Source of the DNA: an uncultured Collinsella sp. | Lineage (GTDB): Bacteria; Actinomycetota; Coriobacteriia; Coriobacteriales; Coriobacteriaceae | Length of the DNA: 12,847 nucleotides | Assembly (NCBI GenBank): GCA_900544725.1 | Contig: UQWK01000058.1 | Span: 1 to 12,847, forward strand | Reading direction: 5' to 3' | Shown here: positions 1 to 6,125 of the stretch, in pieces | Layout: every line of letters starts with the position of its first letter | Numbering within the stretch: position 1 is the stretch's first letter | Notes under the pieces: model-generated | The model's input: the letters and a program-made list of their open reading frames with translations, nothing else | What the model was told of the DNA's origin: nothing | The model's database searches: none | Position numbers and translations under genes: made by a program

Positions 1-8
1 CTGGTCAT
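1..8 (-). CDS. Possible start of a further hyp-operon gene (truncated by window edge)
   Basis: An ATG on the minus strand at 8-6 is preceded by a purine-rich AAAAGGCAAGGC stretch that could act as a ribosome binding site. It lies about 80 bases downstream of hypD and in the same direction. In many genomes hypE, the carbamoyl dehydratase that completes cyanide synthesis with HypF, follows hypD, so hypE is the natural guess. Only two codons and part of a third are visible, so the protein itself cannot be identified. Confidence 0.3.
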
Positions 9-64
9 GCCTTGCCTTTTGAATGACAAATTGTCGCTCTGGGCGGCGCGCAGCGCCGGCCGGT

Positions 65-86
65 CCGCCGTTCGTTAGAACGGCGG
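65..86 (-). repeat. Perfect 9-bp hairpin between hypD and the left edge
   Basis: The arms CCGCCGTTC and GAACGGCGG flank a 4-base loop (GTTA). The hairpin sits only a few bases beyond the hypD stop codon. It has no run of T on the minus strand after the stem, so it is not a classic intrinsic terminator. It may protect the 3' end of the hypD message or partly attenuate transcription into a following gene. Confidence 0.5.
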
Positions 87-89
87 AAC

Positions 90-1205
90 CTAGCAGTCGC
101 GGTAGCGGTAGTACGCCGCGCAGCTGCCTTCGGAGCTCACCATGCACGGGCCGACGGGGTGCTCGGGCGTGCAGGTGCGGCCAAACAATGGGCAGTCGCT
201 CGGCGTGATGGCACCGCGCAGCACGTCGCCGCAGCGGCACCCGCGCGGCTCGACCGTCGCCTCAATGGGCACGTCAAAGCGGGCGCCGGCATCAAAGCGC
301 GCGAATTCGGGTCGGATGGAAAGACCCGAGTTGGCAATCGGTCCCAGCCCGCGCCACGTGGTGTCGCACGGCTCAAACACCTGCTCGACCAGCTGGCGTG
401 CCACGGGGTTGCCGTCAGCGTTGACGCCACGGCGGTAGGCGTTGTCGATTGCGGGCCTGTGCTCGATAGCCATCTGGACCAGCATGCTGATGCCCTGCAA
501 GATATCGACCGGCTCAAATCCCGTGACCACGCCGGGGGTCTCGAACTCATCGACCAAAAACCTAAAGGGTGCCAGGCCCGTGATGGTAGCGACGTGACCA
601 GGCAGGATAAAGCCGTCGATGGTCGTCTCGGGGTCGTTGGAGATCGCACGCAGAGCCGGCGGCGTGGTCTTGTGAGCACAGTAGACCGAGAAGTTCTGGA
701 GCCCGCGCGCGTCGGCCTCCAGGATAGCGGCGGCAATGGTGGGCGTTGTGGTCTCAAAGCCGACGCCCATAAAGATGACCGGGCGTTCGGGATTTTGCTT
801 GGCAATGTCGAGTGCGTCGAGCGGAGAGTAGACGATGCGGATGTCGCGCCCCGCCGCCTTTTGCGCGGCAAGCGAGGTGGACGATCCGGGCACGCGCATC
901 ATGTCGCCAAAGGTGGTGATGATGGCGCCGTCCATGTTGGAAAGCGCGATTGCGTGATCGATGTCGCGGTTGGCGGTGACGCAAACGGGGCACCCCGGGC
1001 CGCTTAGCAGTTTGAGTCCCGTCGGCATAATGGAGCGAAAGCCATAGCGGCCAATGCTCACGGTATGCGTACCGCAGACTTCCATAAGGTTGATGCTGCG
1101 GTTGCCGACAAGCTCATGAATACGATCGATGAGCTCACGAGCCAGCTTGGGGTCGCGAAATGCCGAAAAGTCGATACCGGAGCGAACCGGCTGTGCCGCC
1201 GCCAC
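90..1205 (-). CDS. hypD: Hydrogenase maturation protein HypD
   Basis: HypD is the Fe-S scaffold protein which, with HypC, assembles and carries the Fe(CN)2CO group of NiFe-hydrogenases in the cytoplasm. The 371-residue product has normal family length. Visible signatures are MEVCGTH (Cys44), GPGCPVC (Cys72 and Cys75) and a cysteine-rich C-terminal tail beginning RGCRCGDVLRG, which in known HypD proteins supplies the [4Fe-4S] cluster ligands. The start is GTG at 1205-1203; its G is the last base of the hypC TAG stop, so the two genes overlap by one base and are probably translationally coupled. A GAGG about seven bases upstream may serve as ribosome binding site. The gene lies last in the visible nikR-hypF-hypC-hypD series. 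Family identity is secure; the exact start is less so, because GTG is inferred from the coupling. Confidence 0.96.
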   Translation of the reverse strand: MAAAQPVRSGIDFSAFRDPKLARELIDRIHELVGNRSINLMEVCGTHTVSIGRYGFRSIMPTGLKLLSGPGCPVCVTANRDIDHAIALSNMDGAIITTFGDMMRVPGSSTSLAAQKAAGRDIRIVYSPLDALDIAKQNPERPVIFMGVGFETTTPTIAAAILEADARGLQNFSVYCAHKTTPPALRAISNDPETTIDGFILPGHVATITGLAPFRFLVDEFETPGVVTGFEPVDILQGISMLVQMAIEHRPAIDNAYRRGVNADGNPVARQLVEQVFEPCDTTWRGLGPIANSGLSIRPEFARFDAGARFDVPIEATVEPRGCRCGDVLRGAITPSDCPLFGRTCTPEHPVGPCMVSSEGSCAAYYRYRDC

Positions 1206-1465
1206 TAGTATGCCTCGGCCGGGTTGGTGGCGAGCTGGTCCTCTTCGGCCAGCTCGGTCATGGTATTGACGAGCTCGAGTGTCTCTTGGGCCTCCTGCTC
1301 GTCGACAATCTGAATGCCAAAGCCGGCGTGCACGAGAATATAGTCGCCTACCTGTGCCGTCGGCACGAGGCGCAGCGAAACGGGGCGCTCGATGCCCATC
1401 ATGTCGACGGTCGCCTTAAGGTCGTCGTCGCGTTTGACCACTTTACCGGGAACGGCAAGGCACAT
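1205..1465 (-). CDS. hypC: Hydrogenase maturation chaperone HypC
   Basis: HypC is a small chaperone that binds HypD and the hydrogenase large-subunit precursor and delivers the iron-cyanide-CO group. The 86-residue product starts with the diagnostic MCLAVPGK; the Cys2 exposed after removal of the initiator Met is the residue that binds iron and contacts HypD. The middle segment (about 30-55, ending in VGDYILVHAGFGIQIVDEQEA) matches the family's beta-barrel core, and the last 20 residues are an acidic, variable tail. The start ATG follows AAAGGGG at good spacing. It precedes hypD with a one-base overlap and follows hypF after a 146-base gap, longer than the other gaps in the cluster, so a separate internal promoter is possible, though I see no strong one. 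Confidence 0.97.
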   Translation of the reverse strand: MCLAVPGKVVKRDDDLKATVDMMGIERPVSLRLVPTAQVGDYILVHAGFGIQIVDEQEAQETLELVNTMTELAEEDQLATNPAEAY

Positions 1466-1580
1466 AATGTTCCCCTTTTATACGTTTTGCGCTGGATAGG
1501 CGCCTAATTACCCATCAGATGATGGTAGCGCTCGCGGGAGTCACGAGCAAACGCGTTACACCTGTGAGACGGCGGCGCGC

Positions 1581-1598
1581 AGGCTGGCAAAACAGCCT
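1581..1598 (-). repeat. Small hairpin in the hypF-hypC gap
   Basis: The arms AGGCTG and CAGCCT flank a 6-base loop, just downstream of the hypF stop codon. No T tract follows on the minus strand. The gap of 146 bases holds nothing else that I can name. The hairpin may mark the hypF message end or an attenuation point before hypC. Confidence 0.35.
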
Positions 1599-1611
1599 AT
1601 CGCAATGCTGT

Positions 1612-4050
1612 CTACGCGAGGCGAGCGCGAGCGATGGCGGCCTGACCGTAGGCGATGCAGCCGTCGTTAACGGGCACGGCGTGGGGGATCAAGACGGCAA
1701 GACCGGCGTCTTTGAGTTCGTGGGTAAGGAGCTGAAGCAAAAGCCGGTTCATGAACACACCGCCCGAGAGCGCGACGGTATCGAGGCCTTCGTGATCACA
1801 GATCTCGCGTGCGATGTGGGTCGTAGCGTGCGTAATGGCGATGTGAAACCCGAGGGCGAGCCGGTCGGCCGGCGCGCCTGCCTCGATTCCATTCAGAAGA
1901 GCTTCGATGAGCGGTCGGGGGTCCAAGATGGGGGAGTCGTCGGCAGACGTGAATACGCCTGTATGATTGCCGTCGAGACGAACGGGCTTACCGTCGAGCG
2001 CGCGCCAGGCGGCGGCTTCGAGTTCTATGGCGGGTTCGCCCTCGTAGGTTGCCTTGTCGCAGATGCCCAGAATCGCTGCTGCGGCATCAAAGAGACGCCC
2101 CATGCTGCTGGTGCGCGGGCTGTTGATGCCGCGCTCGATCATGGTGGCTGTCACGCTGCGCGTTTGCTCGTCGAGGCTGTCCAAAAGCCGAGCGGCACCC
2201 GGGTGCTCGAGCAGGCCGAGCTCACTGAGCAGGGCAAAGGCGTTGCGGCGGGCGTCGCGCACGGAGGCCGCCCCGCCGGGGAGCGCCCAGGTGCGCAAAT
2301 GCGCGGCGCGCTCAAAGCCGCCAAGGCCGGCGATAAGAAACTCACCGCCCCAAATGGTCCCATCGGTGCCGGCGCCGGTGCCGTCAAAGGCGATGCCGAG
2401 GACGCGCGCGTCGGTTGCAAGCTGCCCCGCGGCGATGGCCTCGGCCATTACGCTCGCGATGTGCGCATGATGATGTTGGACTTCGATAAGCGGCAGATTG
2501 TGCTCCCGTGCCTGTTCGCGCGCCCACTGGCTCGACAGATAGCTGGGATGCATGTCGCATGCCAAGGCGGCAGGCGTCAGGTCAAAGAGGTTTTCTAGAC
2601 GCGTGCGCGCGGCGTTCCAGGCATCGAAGGTCGCGCCGTTTTCAACATCGCCGATATGCTGCGACACAAAACAGGTTGCCTCGCCGTTCGTCCCTTCGCG
2701 CGTGAGCGCAATCGTGGCCTTTTGCTGTGGGCCGCAGACGAGCACGCAGGGTGCAGTGCCGTCGAGTGCCGGCAGCGGCAACGGCCGAGGTGCATATCCG
2801 CGAGCGCGGCGCACGGGCATAACGGCGCCGTCGACCAGGCGCACCACGGAGTCGTCGTAGCGCGAGAGGATCGCACGGTCGTTGCCGAGCAGCGCGTCGG
2901 CAATGCCGGCGGCAACGAGGTGTTCCCAGGCAAGGCCGTCATCAGTTTCGATAGGTTCCTCGCTCAGGTTTCCGCTGGTCATGACCAGCGCGTGCATGTC
3001 ATGCGACGCGGCAGCTGCAAGCAGCAGATGCTGAAGCGGTGTATAGGGGAGCATGACGCCGAGCTCGGGTAGATCGTGCGCGACGGATGGCGCGAGTGTA
3101 AGGGCATCGGGGGAATCTTCCTCGCCAGCAGCACGCCGGCGCAACAGCACGATGGGGCGGATGCTACCGGTTAGCAAGCCACGCTCGGCGTCGTCGACAT
3201 GGCACAGGCGTTCAGTATCGGCAAGGCCGCGCACCATAACGGCAAGCGGCTTGTTGCTGCGGCGCTTGCGACGGCGCAGCTCGACCACCGCCTGCTCATT
3301 GTCGGCGTTGCAGGCCAGATGGAATCCGCCCAGGCCCTTGATGGCGACAATACCGCCGCTGGCCAGCAGTTCGACACAGCGGTCAATAATGGCATCGCTG
3401 GTTTCGCGCGTGCTGCCGACGGCTGGTGTCACCCCCGAGCCCTCGAGCTCCATGTCGCCCGCCGCCTCGCGCCAGGTAATATGTGGCCCGCAGTCAAAGC
3501 AGGCATCGGGCTGTGCGTGAAAGCGCCGGTCAAGCGGGTCGCCATACTCTGCGGCGCACTTGGGGCACATGGGAAAGCAATCCATCGACGTGGCCGCTCG
3601 GTCATAAGGCAGCGACCGGATGATGGTAAAGCGCGGCCCGCAGTTGGTGCAGTTGATAAAGGGGTAGTGATAGCGTCGGTCGGCGGGGTCGAACAGCTCG
3701 CGCAGGCAGTCGTCACAGGTGGCGATATCGGGGGAGACGAGCGTCGTGTGCATGGTCTGATCCTGCGATGCTACGATACGAAAGGCCTGTTCATCGTCGG
3801 TATCCCAAACGTGGGACTCCAGGTCTGCAACAGCGACATGCTCAACGCGGGCCGCGGCCGGCGCGTGCTCCGACAGCGCGGCGACAAATCCGTCGAGTGC
3901 CTCGACCGAAGCATGCGCCTCGATGTGCACGCCATCGCCCGCGTTGAGCACCCAGCCGCAAATACCATGCGCCATAGCCTCGCGATACACAAATGGCCGC
4001 ATGCCAACGCCCTGCACAATGCCCGTTACATGGATATGCACATGTCGCAT
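1612..4050 (-). CDS. hypF: Carbamoyltransferase HypF (hydrogenase maturation)
   Basis: HypF uses carbamoyl phosphate and ATP to carbamoylate the C-terminal Cys of HypE, the first step in making the cyanide ligands of NiFe-hydrogenase. The 812 residues show the full domain order: N-terminal acylphosphatase domain (1 to about 90, with GVGMRPF Arg18 and Asn36 in the catalytic positions); two zinc-finger modules (Cys112/115 with Cys134/137, and Cys162/165 with Cys184/187); a YrdC-like domain starting near IVAIKGLGGFHLAC (234-247); and a Kae1-like C-terminal domain with HHHAHIASVMAE, AFDGTGAGTDG and LSGGVFMN. It is longer than the roughly 750-residue E. coli protein, partly through an acidic, low-conservation segment around 195-220. 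The frame is open further upstream, but the ATG at 4050 follows a near-perfect AAGGAGGG and begins exactly at the acylphosphatase domain, so I chose it. It follows nikR after 58 bases. Confidence 0.97.
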   Translation of the reverse strand: MRHVHIHVTGIVQGVGMRPFVYREAMAHGICGWVLNAGDGVHIEAHASVEALDGFVAALSEHAPAAARVEHVAVADLESHVWDTDDEQAFRIVASQDQTMHTTLVSPDIATCDDCLRELFDPADRRYHYPFINCTNCGPRFTIIRSLPYDRAATSMDCFPMCPKCAAEYGDPLDRRFHAQPDACFDCGPHITWREAAGDMELEGSGVTPAVGSTRETSDAIIDRCVELLASGGIVAIKGLGGFHLACNADNEQAVVELRRRKRRSNKPLAVMVRGLADTERLCHVDDAERGLLTGSIRPIVLLRRRAAGEEDSPDALTLAPSVAHDLPELGVMLPYTPLQHLLLAAAASHDMHALVMTSGNLSEEPIETDDGLAWEHLVAAGIADALLGNDRAILSRYDDSVVRLVDGAVMPVRRARGYAPRPLPLPALDGTAPCVLVCGPQQKATIALTREGTNGEATCFVSQHIGDVENGATFDAWNAARTRLENLFDLTPAALACDMHPSYLSSQWAREQAREHNLPLIEVQHHHAHIASVMAEAIAAGQLATDARVLGIAFDGTGAGTDGTIWGGEFLIAGLGGFERAAHLRTWALPGGAASVRDARRNAFALLSELGLLEHPGAARLLDSLDEQTRSVTATMIERGINSPRTSSMGRLFDAAAAILGICDKATYEGEPAIELEAAAWRALDGKPVRLDGNHTGVFTSADDSPILDPRPLIEALLNGIEAGAPADRLALGFHIAITHATTHIAREICDHEGLDTVALSGGVFMNRLLLQLLTHELKDAGLAVLIPHAVPVNDGCIAYGQAAIARARLA

Positions 4051-4069
4051 GCGACCCTCCTTCGTTGAA

Positions 4070-4108
4070 ACCTGTCCCTTTTTGGCAGGTGCGCTGCGGG
4101 AAATCCCG
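4070..4108 (-). repeat. Two small hairpins between nikR and hypF
   Basis: One hairpin pairs CGGG (4097-4100) with CCCG (4105-4108) directly after the nikR stop codon. The other pairs ACCTG (4070-4074) with CAGGT (4086-4090), just upstream of the strong hypF ribosome binding site. Both are short. They may adjust the relative output of nikR and hypF in one message; there is no typical terminator T tract. Confidence 0.3.
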
Positions 4109-4603
4109 TTACAGCCCCAGGCTCTGCTTGGTGGCGGCGCAGGTGAGTTCGCCGTGCTTAACGCCGCGCAGGCCCAGCAGGCGGTCGGCCAGCTCGTAGA
4201 CACGCTCGCCGCGACCCTTGAGCGCCAGAATCTCCAGGCAGTTGTGGTGGTCCAGATGCACGTGCATGGTCGAGACGATCTCGTCGGTGTAGTCGTGCTG
4301 CACCTCGTCCAGACGGCGCGTCAGATCGCCGGTATGGTGGTCATAGATCATGGTGAGCGAACCGATGACCTGCTCGTCGGGCGTGCGCATCTGCTCCTTG
4401 GCGATCGAGGCGCGAATCAGATCGCGTACGGCCTCGGATCGGTTGGCCACGTCACCGCGGCGCGCGATTTGCTCGTCAAAGCGGCGCAGCAGGTCGTCGG
4501 GCGCGGTGACCGAAAAGCGGACCAGCTCGGAGCTGGAGCCGCTGCAGCGGCGGCTCGCGTCGTCGTCCACACCGTGATCGTGCTCGTGCTCGTGCTCGGC
4601 CAC
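4109..4603 (-). CDS. nikR: Nickel-responsive regulator NikR
   Basis: NikR is a tetrameric ribbon-helix-helix DNA-binding protein that senses nickel and usually represses nickel uptake genes. Residues about 26-70 form the ribbon-helix-helix region (LVRFSVTAPDDLL, then NRSEAVRDLIR). The ACT-like metal domain follows. The four high-affinity nickel ligands are all present with the family spacing: His103, His114, His116 and Cys122 (equivalent to His76, His87, His89 and Cys95 of E. coli NikR), within QHDY and HVHLDHHNCLE. The 164 residues exceed the usual 130-150 because of a leader with alternating Glu/His (EHEHEHDH at 3-10). The start is GTG at 4603-4601, one base after the upstream gene's TAA, which suggests coupling, but no strong ribosome binding site is visible. 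A GTG at Val12 is an alternative start that would remove the His leader. Confidence 0.94.
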   Translation of the reverse strand: MAEHEHEHDHGVDDDASRRCSGSSSELVRFSVTAPDDLLRRFDEQIARRGDVANRSEAVRDLIRASIAKEQMRTPDEQVIGSLTMIYDHHTGDLTRRLDEVQHDYTDEIVSTMHVHLDHHNCLEILALKGRGERVYELADRLLGLRGVKHGELTCAATKQSLGL

Positions 4604-4604
4604 G

Positions 4605-4853
4605 TTACACCAGCTTCACGGAGCCGACGGAGTTGTGATCTGCCTCGATGGCCTCCTCGTAGCCCTCGAGCGCATCGTGCGCCTCGTGCAGCGCAGACAT
4701 GGCGGCCTCGAGTTTGGCGCCAATACGCTCCATGTCAAAGTTCTCGGTCGCATGCAGCAGCTGATGGCTCCACTCGTGAGCGAGCTCAATGGTGTCGTCG
4801 ACCTGCTTGACGCTCATGGCAAGCTGGCTCATGTTCATTCCGACGTCATGCAT
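4605..4853 (-). CDS. Small helical His/Met-containing protein of unknown function, first gene of the nikR-hyp cluster
   Basis: I do not recognise the family of this 82-residue protein. It has no signal peptide, membrane segment or Cys. The sequence from about 15 to 72 looks largely alpha-helical and acidic, with heptad-like spacing, as in a helical hairpin. Histidines fall at 26, 30 and 34 (HEWSHQLLH), which places them on one helix face, and at 56 and 59 (HEAH); methionines fall at 1, 6, 8 and 13 near the N-terminus. The ATG at 4853 has AAAGGAG seven bases upstream, a strong site, so it is very likely expressed. It lies immediately before nikR, one base apart, and so is the first gene of the nickel/hydrogenase cluster. 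A role in nickel or hydrogenase metabolism is suggested by context only. Confidence 0.8.
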   Translation of the reverse strand: MHDVGMNMSQLAMSVKQVDDTIELAHEWSHQLLHATENFDMERIGAKLEAAMSALHEAHDALEGYEEAIEADHNSVGSVKLV

Positions 4854-4892
4854 GGGGAGTCTCCTTTTGTACGGGGCAATATGGTGGTTCAG

Positions 4893-4898
4893 ATTCTA
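4893..4898 (-). promoter_or_regulatory. Candidate -10 element for the nikR-hyp cluster
   Basis: TAGAAT on the minus strand matches five of six consensus -10 bases. It lies about 40 bases upstream of the first start codon and downstream of the trxA terminator, where a promoter is needed. No good -35 hexamer is present at 16-18 bases. An imperfect dyad, CGCCC-5-GGGCG (4902-4916), sits just upstream and could bind a regulator. I could not find a clear NikR-type palindrome. Confidence 0.35.
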
Positions 4899-4930
4899 CT
4901 ACGCCCGCCTTGGGCGCCGTCGCATAAGAA

Positions 4931-4963
4931 AACGGGTGCGAGTCCGTCTGACCCGCACCCGTT
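4931..4963 (-). terminator. Intrinsic terminator of trxA
   Basis: A 10-bp perfect stem (AACGGGTGCG with CGCACCCGTT) continues, after one A/C mismatch, into three more pairs and a 5-base loop. Reading on the minus strand, the stem is followed by a T-rich run (TTTTCTTAT). It would end transcription from trxA, whose stop codon is about 110 bases upstream, before the nikR-hyp cluster starts. Confidence 0.75.
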
Positions 4964-5004
4964 CACTGGGGGCTGTTTGTGTCTACCATACTATCCGTGG
5001 TCGC

Positions 5005-5047
5005 GTGCCTTGCGTTTGGCACTCCGGCGAGCGGTGCGAAACCGCTC
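5005..5047 (-). repeat. Two hairpins in the trxA 3' region
   Basis: GAGCGGT (5029-5035) pairs with ACCGCTC (5041-5047) around a 5-base loop, and GTGCC (5005-5009) pairs with GGCAC (5018-5022) around an 8-base loop. Both lie between the trxA stop and its terminator. I see no open frame or tRNA here. They may be 3' untranslated structure or part of a small RNA from the trxA 3' end. Confidence 0.4.
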
Positions 5048-5074
5048 ATGGACGGCAGACAAGTAACAAGCGTA

Positions 5075-5395
5075 TTACAGATGTTTCTCCAGCAGTGCTT
5101 GAAGTCTTGCCTTGGGTAAGGCGCCGACCGAGCGGTCGACCTCCTCGCCGTTCTTAAAGACGATTAGCGTGGGGATGCTCATGACGCCAAACTTCATGGC
5201 CAGGTCCTGGTTGTCGTCGACGTTGCACTTGGCCACAGCCAGCTTGCCGGCCAGCTCGTCGGCAACCTCGTCTACGATGGGCGAGAGCGAGCGGCAGGGG
5301 CCGCACCACGGGGCCCAAAAATCAACCAGTACGGGCAGGCTATCGTTGACGACAGCGTCGAAGTTCTCGGGGGTAATCTGCTTAATGTCAGCCAT
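5075..5395 (-). CDS. trxA: Thioredoxin
   Basis: This is a cytoplasmic thiol-disulfide oxidoreductase that reduces protein disulfides and is itself recycled by thioredoxin reductase. The 106-residue product has the classic fold throughout. The active site FWAPWCGPC puts the redox cysteines at 31 and 34; the cis-proline is Pro75 in the loop MSIPTLIVF; the C-terminal helix ends LQALLEKHL. Family length is 100-110. The frame is open upstream, but the ATG at 5395 follows GGAGG at good spacing and matches the usual N-terminus, so I chose it over the in-frame ATG at 5407, whose first codons form that ribosome binding site. It stands alone as a transcription unit, divergent from the next gene on the plus strand and ended by its own terminator. 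A third Cys at 57 is outside the active site. Confidence 0.96.
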   Translation of the reverse strand: MADIKQITPENFDAVVNDSLPVLVDFWAPWCGPCRSLSPIVDEVADELAGKLAVAKCNVDDNQDLAMKFGVMSIPTLIVFKNGEEVDRSVGALPKARLQALLEKHL

Positions 5396-5413
5396 GGTGA
5401 CCTCCATAATGCG

Positions 5414-5430
5414 ACGCGGCTCAGCCGCGT
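5414..5430 (-). promoter_or_regulatory. 17-base palindrome in the trxA leader
   Basis: ACGCGGCT, a central C, and AGCCGCGT form a perfect inverted repeat next to a run of five A (plus strand). It lies just upstream of the trxA ribosome binding site and downstream of the candidate trxA promoter. It could be an operator or an mRNA hairpin that controls translation. Confidence 0.45.
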
Positions 5431-5449
5431 AAAAATCAGTACGACCGTG

Positions 5450-5455
5450 CTTATA
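5450..5455 (-). promoter_or_regulatory. Candidate trxA -10 element
   Basis: TATAAG on the minus strand matches five of six consensus bases and lies about 55 bases upstream of the trxA start codon. The -35 region is weak: TGGTTG at 17 bases is the best fit. The call rests on the -10 and position only. Confidence 0.35.
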
Positions 5456-5497
5456 CCCAGCGGCTCGCAAAGCAACCACTCGCGGGCGGCTCTTTTA

Positions 5498-5503
5498 TAT
5501 AAT
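5498..5503 (+). promoter_or_regulatory. Perfect -10 element for the gene at 5532
   Basis: TATAAT is an exact -10 consensus match. Transcription would begin near 5510, leaving a leader of about 22 bases with a GGAGAG ribosome binding site. No good -35 is seen. Because the ATG at 5502 lies inside this element, it helps fix the downstream ATG as the true start. Confidence 0.55.
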
Positions 5504-5531
5504 GGTGGGCACGCAAACGATTGGAGAGCGC

Positions 5532-6107
5532 ATGCCCACGTCACAAAGCCAGAAAAAAGAAGCTATCGCTCGGGCGACCGAGCAGGAGCTCGCGTCGCTT
5601 GCAGATCGCGGTGTGCGCATCGCGGGCAACGCGTGCTCGCCGATTGTGCTGGTCAAAGGCGATTTGGATGAAGCCGAGTGCTCGGGCGGCGAGCTGGCTG
5701 CCGGCGCGGATGGCGCCGCGTTGCGCAAGGCGCTCGGCGCCATCGGATATGCCCCCGAGGATTTTTGCGTGCTGGCAAGCGTCGCCGGCGCGGGCGACGG
5801 AACGGTCGCGGCGGGCGAGGCCCTGACGTGCGACCTGTTCCGCGAGGTGCTGGAGACCTTGGATCCCGAGGCGGTGCTGCTGCTGGACAACAGTGCGGCC
5901 GATGTCATGCGCGAGACCTATGCCGATATGCTTGTGGCGATTGATGACTTTGACACCGCCATGCTCAAGCCCGGCCTGGTCGCCCATGTGCAGGGGCGCC
6001 GCGTGCTGGCGCTCGACGGTTTTGAGGCGGCGCTCACCGACAAGGCCGCCAAGCAGCGCATGTGGGCCTACATTAAGCAGCTGACCCCGGCGGCTGCACC
6101 GCTGTAG
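5532..6107 (+). CDS. Conserved-looking protein, possible degenerate uracil-DNA glycosylase-superfamily fold
   Basis: The function of this 191-residue protein is not known to me. Its layout resembles family 4/5 uracil-DNA glycosylases: a strand IVLVKGD (about 38-44) where those have the GEAPG loop; GADGAALRKALGAIGYAPEDF, like the usual block for helix and N-terminal strand after motif 1; LFREVLETLDPEAVLLLDNSAADVM, like the later core strand; and a final KQRMWAYIKQL, like the family's closing helix. The catalytic GEAPGxxE loop, the HPS motif and the usual Fe-S cysteines are not recognisable, so it would be inactive or repurposed. The start is the ATG at 5532 with GGAG five bases upstream; the in-frame ATG at 5502 falls inside a perfect -10 box. 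It is divergent from trxA and converges on the histidine kinase gene, 18 bases away. That a gene is present is well supported; the family link is inference. Confidence 0.85.
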   Translation: MPTSQSQKKEAIARATEQELASLADRGVRIAGNACSPIVLVKGDLDEAECSGGELAAGADGAALRKALGAIGYAPEDFCVLASVAGAGDGTVAAGEALTCDLFREVLETLDPEAVLLLDNSAADVMRETYADMLVAIDDFDTAMLKPGLVAHVQGRRVLALDGFEAALTDKAAKQRMWAYIKQLTPAAAPL

Positions 6108-6110
6108 CGA

Positions 6111-6124
6111 GGCTGGCGGCAGCC
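6111..6124. repeat. Short hairpin between convergent genes
   Basis: GGCTG (6111-6115) pairs with CAGCC (6120-6124) around a 4-base loop, in the 18-base gap between the stop codons of the two convergent genes. It has no T tract on either strand. It may be a weak shared transcript end. Confidence 0.35.
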
Positions 6125-6125
6125 C

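Noticed and set aside
159..1007. Long open plus-strand frame (282 residues)
   Set aside because: It lies wholly antisense to hypD, whose product has clear family motifs. It has no recognisable domain and is a by-product of high GC.
1519..2598. Long open plus-strand frame (359 residues)
   Set aside because: It is antisense to hypF, with Gly/Ala/Arg-rich composition and no family resemblance.
4051..4203. Upstream extension of hypF by 51 residues
   Set aside because: It would overlap nikR and adds unrelated sequence before the acylphosphatase domain; the ATG at 4050 has an excellent ribosome binding site.
4854..5074. Possible tRNA in the hairpin-rich gap
   Set aside because: No T-loop GGTTCGAATCC-like block or acceptor stem pairing could be found on either strand.
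5502..5531. Alternative start of the 5532 gene at the ATG in TATAATG
   Set aside because: The codon lies in a perfect -10 box, so it would not be in the transcript; the ATG at 5532 has a ribosome binding site.
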